DNA from: a bacterium 1xD42-87
GTDB lineage: Bacteria; Bacillota; Clostridia; Lachnospirales; Lachnospiraceae
DNA length: 64,000 nucleotides
Reading direction: 5' to 3'
NCBI GenBank assembly: GCA_003611805.1
Contig: RAYM01000027.1
Location: 1 to 64,000 of the forward strand
In this document: positions 1 through 8,492 of the stretch, in pieces
Layout: every line of letters begins with the position of its first letter
Numbering within the stretch: the first letter of the stretch is position 1
Position numbers and translations under genes: made by a program
Notes under the pieces: generated by a model
What the model was told of the DNA's origin: nothing
The model's database searches: none
What the model saw: only the letters and a program-made list of their open reading frames with translations

Positions 1-56
1 AGCATTTTAAGCTCATCATCCGTTAATGAGATTTTATATTTTTTAGGTCTTGCCAT
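1..56 (-). CDS. IS630-family transposase, N-terminal fragment (runs off left edge)
   Basis: On the reverse strand an ATG at 56 opens a frame starting MARPKKYKISLTDDEL that stays open to the window edge. This is the usual opening of IS630-type (Tc1/mariner-like) transposases or their first ORF, which begin with a short basic stretch followed by a 'LTDEE' helix. Only 18-19 residues are visible, so whether the element is complete cannot be judged. The ~115 bases to its right (57-172) are AT-rich and probably contain the element end, but I could not define an inverted repeat without the other end. It adds to the signs of mobile DNA in the first 6.7 kb. Confidence 0.55.
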   Translation of the reverse strand, partial: MARPKKYKISLTDDELKM

Positions 57-172
57 AAGAATCACCGCCGTTTTTTTAGTATATCACGAAACGACTTGGC
101 AAACCAGCAATATTTAACTATTTATCAATGATACAGTACACTAGTTTACTACTACAACATCGAATGCTTTTA

Positions 173-1474
173 TCAAGTCGGTATGATAATCGAAAAGAAA
201 AATTCTTGATTCTTATTCTTTATAGCGTATGAGCCACCATATTTCTCTATAACTTCTATGATATTTCGTATGCCCACTCCATGTTCTTCCGCTTTTACCA
301 ATTTAGTAGTCTGTATTTCCCCATTTTCATAAAGAATCGGGGTATCAAATGTATTTCTAACCCCTATTTTTATCATTCCGTCCTCATCAACAAATTTCAA
401 TTTCAATACTCTTCTATCGGTTTCACACTTTTTGCATGCTTCAATTGCATTGTCCAACAAATTTGACAATATTGTAACAATATCTTCATCTTCAACTCTC
501 AATCTTGATAAATCATTTACCCGTAATACAAAAACAATCTTGTTCTCCTCCGCCTCCTGATACTTGGTATTTAGAATTGCATTGACTATTACATTATTAG
601 TATCAATAACATCCAGTTCTTTATCCAACCGACTATAAATTCCCTTTACATATTCCTCAACTTTTGTAAATTGATTCTTTTTTACTAGAGCTTCAATACA
701 CGATATCTGGTTTTTGTATTCGTGTGTTTTCCTTTTCTGTTTATCATAATTTTCTGAAATGGAACGGTACATTTCTGCCTGATTTTTTGCTTGAATCCGA
801 AAAATCCTGCTCTCATACAGCTGCGTTTCTCGATCCACTATATCGTTTATTAAGTAAAACACTACTATATTCATTCCAATCATTCCGAAAGAGCTTGTCA
901 GTATCAGTGTAACCTGTTCTGGCGTTTCTACATCACTGAATACCGAAATCATCGCTGTTATTATAATAATTGTAAATATCGGAAAGATAAGAATTTTTAG
1001 CCAGTCTACATCAACAAGGATCTCCGTAGATTTTTCACGCAATTTTCTTCCTACTACAAGAACACATAAAAATACAATCGCCTTGCCAAGCAAAATAACC
1101 AAAATATTCTCTATACTATACGGTTTACCTGTTGCTTTACCCGTTAAATCCAACTCTATACTGATAAAATATGTTAAATAATCTATTGATAATATCATCG
1201 CCTGATGTAACAACGCCAGTACAAATGACTTTTTAAGACTCATTTTGATATGCCAGAACATAAGTGTTGCATATATTGAGATCATTATAATCTGTTTTAT
1301 TATAAATGAATCTGATAATACCCTCGCAGCTACAAACACACTGCACTCCAAAACAATCAGCTGTACAATGTTAATCCATCCTTTATAACGCAATTTCCCA
1401 AAAATCTCATAAAATATCTTACAGCAAAGCACTTCAAAAAATATTATCAATATTTCTGCCAATAAATCGGACAT
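173..1474 (-). CDS. AgrC-like GHKL sensor histidine kinase
   Basis: Membrane sensor kinase of the quorum-sensing type (433 aa). The first ~210 residues hold about six hydrophobic segments, as in AgrC/FsrC-like receptors of secreted peptides. A coiled linker follows, then a HATPase_c-type domain: H-box HEYKNQ near residue 248, N-box NLLDNAIEAC near 337 and a glycine-rich GVGIRNI near 397. Start ATG is preceded by GGGAGAGG and lies directly after the stop codon of the response regulator gene, so the two are co-translated. No agrD-like propeptide or agrB-like processing gene is visible nearby, so the signal is unknown. The family assignment is firm; the ligand is not. Confidence 0.9.
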   Translation of the reverse strand: MSDLLAEILIIFFEVLCCKIFYEIFGKLRYKGWINIVQLIVLECSVFVAARVLSDSFIIKQIIMISIYATLMFWHIKMSLKKSFVLALLHQAMILSIDYLTYFISIELDLTGKATGKPYSIENILVILLGKAIVFLCVLVVGRKLREKSTEILVDVDWLKILIFPIFTIIIITAMISVFSDVETPEQVTLILTSSFGMIGMNIVVFYLINDIVDRETQLYESRIFRIQAKNQAEMYRSISENYDKQKRKTHEYKNQISCIEALVKKNQFTKVEEYVKGIYSRLDKELDVIDTNNVIVNAILNTKYQEAEENKIVFVLRVNDLSRLRVEDEDIVTILSNLLDNAIEACKKCETDRRVLKLKFVDEDGMIKIGVRNTFDTPILYENGEIQTTKLVKAEEHGVGIRNIIEVIEKYGGSYAIKNKNQEFFFSIIIPT

Positions 1475-2200
1475 CTAAACCTCTCCCTGATATAATATAA
1501 ACTGTTCCTTAACATATGTATACCTTGCCTTTGGTATCACCAGCTCGATTCCATTCGTTAAAACCACCTTATATCTTACAACATTCTTTATATACTTAAT
1601 ATTTACCAGATAACTTTGATGTATCCTGACAAAATCCTTTGCCACCAATTTACTTTCTAATGCGTTTAGCGTTTCGTACATTGTATAAATCTTCAGATCG
1701 TCCTCCATAACATGAAACTCCAATTTATGTAGGTTACTTTCAACATACAATAACCTTTCCAGCGATATCTCTCGCTTACCTTCCTTAAAATCAAACTCTC
1801 GCTTTGTAACTGAATAACTTAATTTGTCCACAAGGGCATCTACACACTCATTGACCATACTCGGAAAATCCACATTCCCTTTAAGCAAATACCGCACAAC
1901 ATCAAGCCGATACCCTTCCAACGAATAATTCACAAATGCAGTCACGAATACAATAAAAACTTCCCTGCTTACTTCTCTGATCTTCTCCGCCGCTTTGATG
2001 CCATCAATTTTCTCCATATTAATATCTAAAAAAACTGCCGTATACTTTATTACCTCAATTCCTAATTCTATCAATGCTTCACCCGAGCCATATATATCTA
2101 TTTCAAAAACAAGACCTTTTTCCATCATGTAACCAGAGAGCAACTCTTTTAATTCCTCTGCAAATAAACTCTCATTATCACATATAGCAATTCTGAACAT
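1475..2200 (-). CDS. LytTR-type response regulator (AgrA-like)
   Basis: Cytoplasmic DNA-binding response regulator (241 aa), upstream partner of the GHKL kinase. The N-terminal receiver domain (about 1-120) contains the acidic pocket (ICDNE near 7-11), the phospho-acceptor in FLDINM near residue 59 and a switch T/S in FVTAF. The C-terminal LytTR domain (about 135-235) has the typical LERLLYVES, KDFVRIHQSYLVN and IPKARY signatures. LytTR proteins bind pairs of ~9 bp direct repeats about 21 bp apart; such pairs occur at 2382-2411, just upstream of this gene, and at 4667-4696. That it binds these sites is inference. AAAGGGG about 14 bases upstream may be its ribosome binding site. Confidence 0.9.
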   Translation of the reverse strand: MFRIAICDNESLFAEELKELLSGYMMEKGLVFEIDIYGSGEALIELGIEVIKYTAVFLDINMEKIDGIKAAEKIREVSREVFIVFVTAFVNYSLEGYRLDVVRYLLKGNVDFPSMVNECVDALVDKLSYSVTKREFDFKEGKREISLERLLYVESNLHKLEFHVMEDDLKIYTMYETLNALESKLVAKDFVRIHQSYLVNIKYIKNVVRYKVVLTNGIELVIPKARYTYVKEQFILYQGEV

Positions 2201-2381
2201 CTATTCAGCTTCCCCTTTCTAAATAGTCTGTTTCCGATATTCTGCACTCTATTTACTTTATATTTCGACATATACTACAAATTTCTTAAGATTACCATAT
2301 ATTTCAATACATTATCCTATTAACAAAAACAATTATACATTGACGTTTTATTTCCCAATGCTATGTTAGTCAACAAAAGCT

Positions 2382-2413
2382 ACAGAAAACAGTAAGTTTT
2401 TTACAGAAAACGG
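2382..2413 (+). promoter_or_regulatory. Direct repeat pair ACAGAAAAC, 21 bp spacing
   Basis: ACAGAAAACAG (from 2382) and ACAGAAAACGG (from 2403) are repeated with a 21 bp start-to-start distance in the intergenic DNA upstream of the response regulator gene. Two helical turns is the spacing of LytTR operators (AgrA, PlnC, VirR), so autoregulation by the neighbouring LytTR protein is the simplest guess. Multiple terminal repeats of a decayed IS21-type element are an alternative. Confidence 0.4.
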
Positions 2414-2534
2414 AATTGACAAAAGGAAAGAGATTCTTTTCTTTATTCAGCATCTTCAAATTATTAATGAATGCTATATGAACCCATACAATATGAACCC
2501 TTTTTAGTCCATTTCACATTTATTTTTTTCATAA

Positions 2535-2732
2535 AATGGAATTATTTTCGTCATCTGGGAAGATAAATATATTTTTGAAATCCTGCCAGAAAAAGAAACA
2601 GCTTTTTTATGGAAAAAATACAAAATCTATTTACTCTCGCAGTTACCTGATTGCGACGAGCATACGTTAAAACAAAGTCTCTCAACTTCAAGTTCATTTT
2701 CTTCAGTGATAAAGAAATTATTAACCGGATAA
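2535..2732 (+). pseudogene. Relic of an alpha-CTD-like paralogue
   Basis: An open stretch of 65 codons with no start (it follows a TAA at 2532) ends at a TAA at 2730-2732. Its translation contains WEDKYIFEILPEKETAF, which aligns with WEDQYLFEILPRETARIL in the C-terminal third of the protein encoded at 3211-3762. A similar helix-hairpin sequence and a similar distance to the end follow in both. It is therefore the 3' remnant of a duplicate of that gene, cut off upstream. The duplicates flank the XRE gene. Confidence 0.65.
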
Positions 2733-2776
2733 GTAAACTCCCCCAACAAATGGCAGATCATACTGATCTGTCATTT

Positions 2777-3010
2777 CTATTTTAGCAGTTCATCATACGT
2801 GGTTCTCAATACGTTCCTAATTGCTTTAAGCTGCGATGCCTGTATATGTTGTATCCCTCTTTCTATCTTCACTAAAGCCTCTCTGGTTAAAGGGACATTT
2901 TCTAATTGCATCAATGCAGCCATTTCTGTTTGTCTTATCCCTCTCTCTTTTCTGATACGCCTGATATTCTGTCCAATCAGAATATCATCCTGCTTAATCT
3001 TCTGCTCCAT
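2777..3010 (-). CDS. XRE-family helix-turn-helix regulator
   Basis: A 77-residue single-domain DNA-binding protein. Residues about 12-72 form an HTH_3/XRE fold: GQNIRRIRKERGIRQTEMA forms helices 1-2, and the recognition region LTREALVKIERG follows, with the conserved I-E-x-G of the family. There is no second domain, so this is a small phage- or element-type repressor or a stand-alone regulator. It sits between the alpha-CTD-like gene and its relic, in opposite orientation. The start at 3010 has only a weak GGTGATG ribosome binding site. Confidence 0.8.
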   Translation of the reverse strand: MEQKIKQDDILIGQNIRRIRKERGIRQTEMAALMQLENVPLTREALVKIERGIQHIQASQLKAIRNVLRTTYDELLK

Positions 3011-3210
3011 ATCATCACCATACTCCCGAACCCATTTCAGTCCTTTTAGAGTATTGTATTCAATAGCAGCACTATTAAGGGACTAATATTAGTCTGCTTT
3101 TTGTAAATTTTGTTGCAGAAAACGGTCAAAATCTTATCTTTATAAGGCAAATACCTTATCTGTCTAAGCAAACACGCCATATATACACTAGTCATTTTCT
3201 GCATTGAATA

Positions 3211-3762
3211 TTGTTGAACTGTCTATCTAAAAGGTTATTTCATGTTCTGGAAAGAAACTATATTCTATACTTATCACAATTACCACTATATTCTAAAGAA
3301 GAACTTGCACACATGCGTAACCTAGGAACTCATGCAATGAATGAATTAAAAATCATATGTCAAGCAAATCATATAGAATTACACTCTATACAAAGTATAA
3401 AAGACAATTTATCTCCTTACCATTTCCCTTTTAGTTTAGAACATTACAAAAAACTTTATAAACTTAACATTTCTTCTGTTAATGATTTCAACAATATAAC
3501 TACGCAAGAACTACACCGCATATGCGGACATTATTATCCTTATACCATGAGATCGTATTACATACTGAAGAATAATGAAGTTACCTTTCAACCGTGGGAA
3601 GATCAATATTTATTTGAGATTTTACCCAGAGAAACTGCTCGTATATTAGCAAAAAGATATTGCATTAACACCATTTCAAAACTACGCTCCTATTCTAAAA
3701 GTTCCCTCGAACACATGCCCTCATCAATCTTGTCTATAATAAGGCCACTTGTAGAAGAATAA
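3211..3762 (+). CDS. Protein of RNA-polymerase-alpha-CTD-like helix-hairpin modules
   Basis: About 183 residues of no named family that I can assign with certainty. The first ~55 residues have the pattern of the RNA polymerase alpha subunit C-terminal domain: LSKRLFHVLERNYI, LSQLPLYSKEEL, then MRNLGTHAMNELK, matching the alphaCTD 'RNLG-x-KS-x-x-E-L/V' helix-hairpin-helix. Two looser modules follow (about 70-115 and 125-180). Similar multi-module alphaCTD-like proteins occur in Clostridia as hypothetical proteins. The only in-frame starts are TTG at 3211 or 3214, directly after a TGA and without a ribosome binding site, and the first ATG is codon 34; the gene may be 5'-truncated. A second broken copy lies at 2535-2732. 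Confidence 0.6.
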   Translation: MLNCLSKRLFHVLERNYILYLSQLPLYSKEELAHMRNLGTHAMNELKIICQANHIELHSIQSIKDNLSPYHFPFSLEHYKKLYKLNISSVNDFNNITTQELHRICGHYYPYTMRSYYILKNNEVTFQPWEDQYLFEILPRETARILAKRYCINTISKLRSYSKSSLEHMPSSILSIIRPLVEE

Positions 3763-3898
3763 CCCAAAAGAGAAAGTATGCACCACGCCGGCACAGTTCC
3801 AACATAGTGCATACTCTTCCAAAATAGTTGTCGCACAACAATATCATTTGCCATACAAAGAAGTTTTATCGCTTACACCGCATAGCCCTGTTCCCACC

Positions 3899-4408
3899 TT
3901 ACTCTTTATTCTCTGTCAGCAATTTCCGCAACTTATCCAGAAAAGATACATAAAACTGCCTTTCCTTCACACGTGCCTGCTGTTCTTCAATGCTTCTTAC
4001 CTTGTTAGGTTCCAACGGATGGTCAAAATCATATAGAGCCTTTTGAGTAGCTCGTATTGCCGACTCTACAGAATCACCCAAAATATTCGCACTATTTAAC
4101 GTTCCCCAGTAATTGGCTATAGCCTGCTGTATATACATTTGTGTTATATGCGTCCTTCCATTCTTGGTTTCACCTAATCCGTTTAGGCCAATTTCTTTCG
4201 TTGTCTCCATCCAAGCATCTTTTACAGATTGTGGAGCATTCGGTCCAGCATTTTGTAACACGCGTTCTTCAAAATCTGCTGCTGGTACATTCTGAATTTG
4301 CTTTTCCTCTTTCTCCGTTACACATTGTGCAAATGTAGGAGTTTCACTACGTTTCCGCTTGTTTTCGTATAATCCTATATTCTGTTGGTAATTGGAATTA
4401 ACCTGCAT
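3899..4408 (-). CDS. Hypothetical protein, 169 aa
   Basis: Not recognised. The start at 4408 is chosen because GGAGGGGG lies six bases upstream of that ATG; a longer frame back to 4465 has no such support. The product begins MQVNSNYQQNIG and is hydrophilic, without a signal peptide or membrane segment. Residues ~35-55 are charged. A central segment, SVKDAWMETTKEIGLNG followed by ITQMYIQQAIANYWG, looks helical. The C-terminal 45 residues are highly charged and probably a coiled coil. It is likely cytoplasmic. It stands alone, with a 500-base non-coding region upstream and 136 bases to the alpha-CTD-like gene, with which it is convergent. Confidence 0.6.
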   Translation of the reverse strand: MQVNSNYQQNIGLYENKRKRSETPTFAQCVTEKEEKQIQNVPAADFEERVLQNAGPNAPQSVKDAWMETTKEIGLNGLGETKNGRTHITQMYIQQAIANYWGTLNSANILGDSVESAIRATQKALYDFDHPLEPNKVRSIEEQQARVKERQFYVSFLDKLRKLLTENKE

Positions 4409-4666
4409 CTGTTCCCCCTCCGTATGACTTAATGTATATAAAAAGTAGTACTCATTGTATTCCATGGCGAATTTGCTGATTTTGAACTGGCCTTAAATGT
4501 TCCAGCTTCAAAACCATAACTATTCTCATATCTCCAAACGCAAAGCCACTTACAGAAGATGTAATTGCAAAAATATTATCACATGAATAAATTTTATCCT
4601 TGCAATCACAGCAATCTGTTTCCGTTACAAGTATAACAAACAATATTTATTATTCAAGATGTGTAA

Positions 4667-4696
4667 CAGAAAATGAGCCGATACTGCAGAAAATGG
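4667..4696 (+). promoter_or_regulatory. Direct repeat pair CAGAAAATG, 20 bp spacing
   Basis: CAGAAAATG occurs at 4667 and again at 4687. The same core appears at 2383, 2404 and 3116 on the plus strand and at 3193-3201 on the minus strand, giving six copies in 2.3 kb of intergenic DNA. It may be an operator for the LytTR regulator at 1475-2200, or part of the end of a decayed insertion sequence. Confidence 0.4.
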
Positions 4697-4729
4697 ACAT
4701 ATTCACACTTCAGCAGATCTCAAAGGTCG

Positions 4730-4849
4730 ATTGTAAACCGAGGTTCCCGTTTTGTAACCAAGTTTCACCTTTTGCAAGTGGCATTCAAATTTTGTACCCG
4801 AATTTCCACTTTTGTAGCAACTTTCCCGTTTTTCTTTCCCATTTTGTGT
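4730..4849 (+). repeat. Six degenerate 20-bp tandem units
   Basis: Cut into 20-base rows from 4730, the sequence lines up as six units, most beginning TTTTGTA (4750, 4790, 4810; TTTTGCA at 4770, ATTGTAA at 4730, TTTTTCT at 4830) and ending in a TTTCCC/TTTCAC-like half. The exact 20 bp register suggests stacked protein-binding sites on one face of the helix. It lies between the CAGAAAATG pair and a TATAAT at 4850. No coding frame explains it. Confidence 0.6.
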
Positions 4850-4879
4850 TATAATCCCGAGTTTGACACTTGTGAAGGC

Positions 4880-4927
4880 AAAAAGCGGCTACAGATCCAG
4901 TAATTATGCGGTCTGCAGCCACTTTTT
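4880..4927. terminator. Hairpin terminator next to IS1634-like transposase relic
   Basis: AAAAAGCGGCTACAGA at 4880 pairs with TCTGCAGCCACTTTTT ending at 4927 (two mismatches or G-U pairs). The plus strand ends in TTTTT and the minus strand in the complementary A/T tract, so it can act in both directions. It lies just 3' of the minus-strand transposase relic. Confidence 0.7.
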
Positions 4928-4945
4928 CTTTGGAAACGATTTGTG

Positions 4946-5712
4946 CTATTTTTTTACTTCTTCTGTTTTAGTGCTTTTTATGATGCTCCGCATGGCTGAT
5001 TTTGAAATAAATTCATAATCCGTATGAAAGCCAAATGTCCTGTGTAAATCATCCGTCAGGTCTGTTCTCCTGTAAGAAGGGATATAGCCGCTTTCTTTTG
5101 ACAAAAGTGTTACCTGCATGGAACGGAGTGTACTTAGAATCTCGTTACAGGTACAGTTATTCCCGATTTTTTTCTCAAGCAGGCGGTACACAAGCAGGCT
5201 GATATAACAGGTAAGGAAATGTGCCCTGATGCGGTCTTCCCACCTGACATAGACAGGAACGTGCTTCAAAATCTGTTTTCATGATCCGAAAGTTTTCTTC
5301 AATCTCCCAACGCTGCCTGTTGATTTTTAAAATCCCGTCTATATTGCCTTCGAGGTTTGTAATGACAGCATAAAAGCCGTCATACTTTTCCTCATCCCTG
5401 ATCCTGTCAAGATCAAGCTCACAGACTTTCTTTTCTGCGGTTTCTCCATCATTTGTCACATTTGTGGTTTTTATAAAACGGGCAGGATCATTTTGATTTT
5501 TGCCTTTGTGTTTCCTCCCGGGCTGTTCGATCATTTTATGGCACGTGATATCTGCTGTTCCCGGATCCTCTTCTGGTAAGCCCTGGATTTTGGAGAATAG
5601 GTTACAATGGCGGTTTCATCCATGTTTCCGTTCACAACAGGCACTTGTTTCCCATGCTCTAAGTCGTGGAGAATGACACGTTTTAACTTATCCGCTACGC
5701 TTTGAGTACTCG
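4946..5712 (-). pseudogene. IS1634-like DDE transposase, frameshifted and 5'-truncated
   Basis: Three reading-frame segments together give the C-terminal part of an IS4/IS1634-type transposase. First, VADKLKRVILHDLEHGKQ and NMDETAIVTYSPKSRAYQ (about 5710-5540). Second, the segment with YDGFYAVITNLEG and NRQRWEIEENFRIMKTDFEA (5534-5240), which holds the Y-(2)-R-W-x-I-E signature with the third catalytic acid. Third, WEDRIRAHFLTCYISLLVYRLLE to 4946. A base is lost at an A-tract near 5535, and a second shift occurs near 5240. The N-terminal half is absent; the fragment abuts the Rpn gene, whose end it supplies. It is inactive. Confidence 0.8.
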
Positions 5713-6534
5713 TAGAAGAAAAATGTACCTCGAATAAATAGGTCGTCTTATCAATCTTTCGGCTATTTCTCTGTCTTTATCGTGAGTAATCTTATCAGTA
5801 AGAGTATTTTCCATATCTTTCCAATATGTTTTCATTATCTGCTCATCATTGAATAAACTCATCATAATCGTCACTAACTCCATTTCTCTGTTCATCAGAT
5901 ATTCTTTTAAGACGTTCCTATCCTTGCAAATACGGATTGTTTCTCTAACTGTCTGCTCTGTCATTCCATACAGCTTTCTTTGTTCATCAAAAACTTTACA
6001 GATAATAATATATTGATTGATAATATCCTCTGTCTCGCTCTCATAGATGACCTTTGCTTTTACCTCAATATCTATATCTGCACCGTCAAAAAATTCTTTG
6101 GACAGCGATATTGTATCGGGTTTTCTGCCCCTATTGCCTGTGTAGATGATATATAATTCCGGCTTAGGCATTTTGACCTTTGTACTCTTATACAGGCTTT
6201 GTGATGTCCTTTCAAAATATTCATGATAACTCTGTGCTAAATACAACAGTATTCTGGCTAAAATATTTACCGTCCAACTTGATTGCGCTTCCAACAACAA
6301 AAGCAATCTGTTGTTACCCACCATTATGCCCAAATCGTTATAGAGATTATCTGTCAAAACATTGTCTATCGTTACAATATCCAGTGTGTCCTCTGTTGCG
6401 TCTGTATCCTCTGGGTGTAATGTTTTATACAGTTTCAGCAAATTCTTTTTTTCTTGAAAAAGGTCTAAAAACACACTGTTTTTTGCGGTACGCTTTGCCT
6501 AAACTTCCTGCGTCTGTTTTGTATCGTCCGACAC
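5695..6534 (-). pseudogene. Rpn-family (PD-(D/E)XK) nuclease, nonsense codon and truncated end
   Basis: Rpn/YhgA-like recombination-promoting nuclease, formerly called transposase_31. Reading from GTG at 6534, VSDDTKQTQEV meets a TAG at 6499-6501 and continues in the same frame as AKRTAKNSVFLDLFQEKKN. Homologues have an uninterrupted start here, so a CAG-to-TAG change is likely. The nuclease core is visible: DILTDNLYNDLG-like segment (VLTDNLYNDLGIMV), LLLLEAQSSW (PD-(D/E)XK E-x-Q) and ELYIIYTGN. The last 15 codons come from the transposase relic, so the native C-terminus is lost. A downstream GTG near 6474 could still give a shortened protein. Confidence 0.75.
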
Positions 6535-6704
6535 CTTACCACCCCGATTTCTAAAAATCTGTGACATAAGATATGATATATCCTGTTCCTGCCACACTTT
6601 AATTATACAAAAAAAAACGCCTGTCTTTACAATAAAGTTCACATTAAATTTCTTCCTCCGCGTTCTTTTGTTCCTATCAGCTGTCTGCCCAGCCACAAAA
6701 TATC

Positions 6705-6730
6705 AAAAGCAGGCGTTTCACCGCCTGCTT
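6705..6730 (-). terminator. Terminator after the CspC-like protease gene
   Basis: Perfect 9-bp stem AAGCAGGCG/CGCCTGCTT with a six-base loop, followed on the minus strand by TTTTG. It lies 57 bases beyond the stop codon of the subtilisin gene. Confidence 0.75.
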
Positions 6731-6786
6731 CGCACCACACTGCCTATTTGTGACACAGGTATAAAATACCACCAGCAAAACATTCC

Positions 6787-8481
6787 TCACAGCCTCGCCA
6801 GCGTCTCAAACGTCCCGTTGATATTAATCCGTCCGTATCCCCACTGTCTGTCGGGATAGCGGATATTCCCCGACCGATCCGCCCCCTGAATCAGAAAGCT
6901 TTTCGTCCCCCGGCTGTCCACCGCAAAAGCGTTGCCGTCAACGACAGCCCACTCCAGAAACTGCGCCACACAGCCCGCAGACAGCGCAGCCGCCATGCAG
7001 GAACCGTCCGTCTCTCCCAGCGCGGTATGCACGCCCACCCCCGGAGCCGCAAGATCCGGCTTAATGCTGCCGTTTCTGGTAAATCCCCTGCCGGAGGGCG
7101 CATACCAGCTGTCCGTATAGCTGTCGTATGTGGAAATTGTGATTACCTCGGACGCATTAGCCGGCTCCGTCAATGTCACATCGGGACTCGGCTGTAAAAA
7201 TGTGACGCTGTCCTCCAGAAACGCCTCAATCGGCAGCCACATATGGTAGCGTCCGTCGCCGCTTTGTTTCCGCACAGAGGCCGTCAGCGACACCGTCCAT
7301 ATTCCCGGTGTCGGATCCTGAAAACGCAGAAAGATCAGCGGGTCGCCGGAATCTTTCTCCACCAGGGCAATCCCCACCCGTATGCGGGTTCTTTCAAAAA
7401 TAAAGGAAATATTCCTGTCCATTCCGTTCCGAAAATCAATAACGGGCGAAACCTCCCCGCCGGGCGAGCGGATCGAAACCGAATAAACGTCGGGCAGACT
7501 CCCCCAGATTTCCGCACAGAATCCCTTCATCTGTCCCGCAACGCGGATCTCCACATTGCTGGGCATAAAATTTTCGTAATGATGTTCCTTATCCCCCTCA
7601 TTGCCGCCGCCCACAACAACAGCCCTGCTTCTTCGCCCCGCCACGATATTCAGATAGGTATCCAGGGCGGAAGTCCCGTCATGGCTGCCCATATTTGTGC
7701 CAAGCCCTATCACAATCACCACCGGTCTGCTGAAAGCCACTGCCATCTGCTGCAAGTATTTCACAGCCTCCATAATATCATTTTCCTGATATGCCACGGC
7801 GCTGTCGTCAATCAGATAATATTCCCGCAGATAAGCCTTTGCCTCCTTCAGCTTCACCACCGCGATATCCGCGAGGGGCGCGGCCCCCCGGAAGGTCAGT
7901 CCCTGATTCAAAAGGCTGCCCGCCGCCGCGGAAGCCATCTTCGTGCCATGCCCGTTGCTGTCGGTACTCGGCACAACCGACTCCGGTTCTGATGCGGCAA
8001 GCGCCCTGTCAATATCTTCCCTGCGATATTCCGTTCCATACAGAAATCCCTCGGGCGGCTCCCCTATCTGAATGGTCTGATCCCAGATGGACAGGATGCG
8101 GGTGCTCCCGTCATCCCTGCGGAACGCGTCCTCCCGATAATTGATTCCCGTATCGACAAAGCCCATAATAACGCCGCTCCCCTGTAAGGCAAGCGGCGGG
8201 TTCTGTATTCGGATATTGCCCATCGCCGCCAGAGGGGAAGCGTCGAAAACCTGCTCTCCCGCCTGCATCAGCCCGTACAGCTTAGGGATCGTCGAATACC
8301 CATAATATCCTATGGATATAGGAGCAACCTGACTGCGTCTCACGGTCGCCACACCGTATCCGGCGTCCACTGCATGATAGCAGTATTCTATATCCACATC
8401 TTCCAAAATCTGTTCGATCGCGTCGTAATCCGCGATCAGATCCACAAATTCATCCGACAAAATCATTTCTTTGCAGGTCAA
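6787..8481 (-). CDS. Subtilisin-like S8 peptidase (CspC/CspBA type)
   Basis: Serine protease of the Csp branch of the subtilases known from Clostridia, where related proteins process the germination hydrolase SleC (564 aa). The triad is present: Asp110 in GFVDTGIN, His178 in NGHGT and Ser494 in DGSCMAAALSAG. The Ser motif has Cys in place of the usual Thr. The insert between His and Ser (about 250-440) is the jelly-roll region typical of Csp proteins. No signal peptide is seen; the first ~95 residues look like the short prodomain. The frame opens with TTG at 8481; ATG at 8466 is the alternative, and neither is ideally placed after AGGAAGG. A link to germination is family knowledge, not shown here. 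Confidence 0.85.
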   Translation of the reverse strand: MTCKEMILSDEFVDLIADYDAIEQILEDVDIEYCYHAVDAGYGVATVRRSQVAPISIGYYGYSTIPKLYGLMQAGEQVFDASPLAAMGNIRIQNPPLALQGSGVIMGFVDTGINYREDAFRRDDGSTRILSIWDQTIQIGEPPEGFLYGTEYRREDIDRALAASEPESVVPSTDSNGHGTKMASAAAGSLLNQGLTFRGAAPLADIAVVKLKEAKAYLREYYLIDDSAVAYQENDIMEAVKYLQQMAVAFSRPVVIVIGLGTNMGSHDGTSALDTYLNIVAGRRSRAVVVGGGNEGDKEHHYENFMPSNVEIRVAGQMKGFCAEIWGSLPDVYSVSIRSPGGEVSPVIDFRNGMDRNISFIFERTRIRVGIALVEKDSGDPLIFLRFQDPTPGIWTVSLTASVRKQSGDGRYHMWLPIEAFLEDSVTFLQPSPDVTLTEPANASEVITISTYDSYTDSWYAPSGRGFTRNGSIKPDLAAPGVGVHTALGETDGSCMAAALSAGCVAQFLEWAVVDGNAFAVDSRGTKSFLIQGADRSGNIRYPDRQWGYGRININGTFETLARL

Positions 8482-8492
8482 GCCTTCCTATC

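Noticed and set aside
4452..4643. 63-codon minus-strand frame with CDCKDKIYSCD
   Set aside because: No ribosome binding site at its start, lies in intergenic DNA upstream of the 3899-4408 gene, no recognisable fold.
7243..7992. Plus-strand frame of 249 codons opposite the subtilisin gene
   Set aside because: The minus-strand frame holds the intact S8 catalytic triad; the plus-strand frame has no start signal or family.
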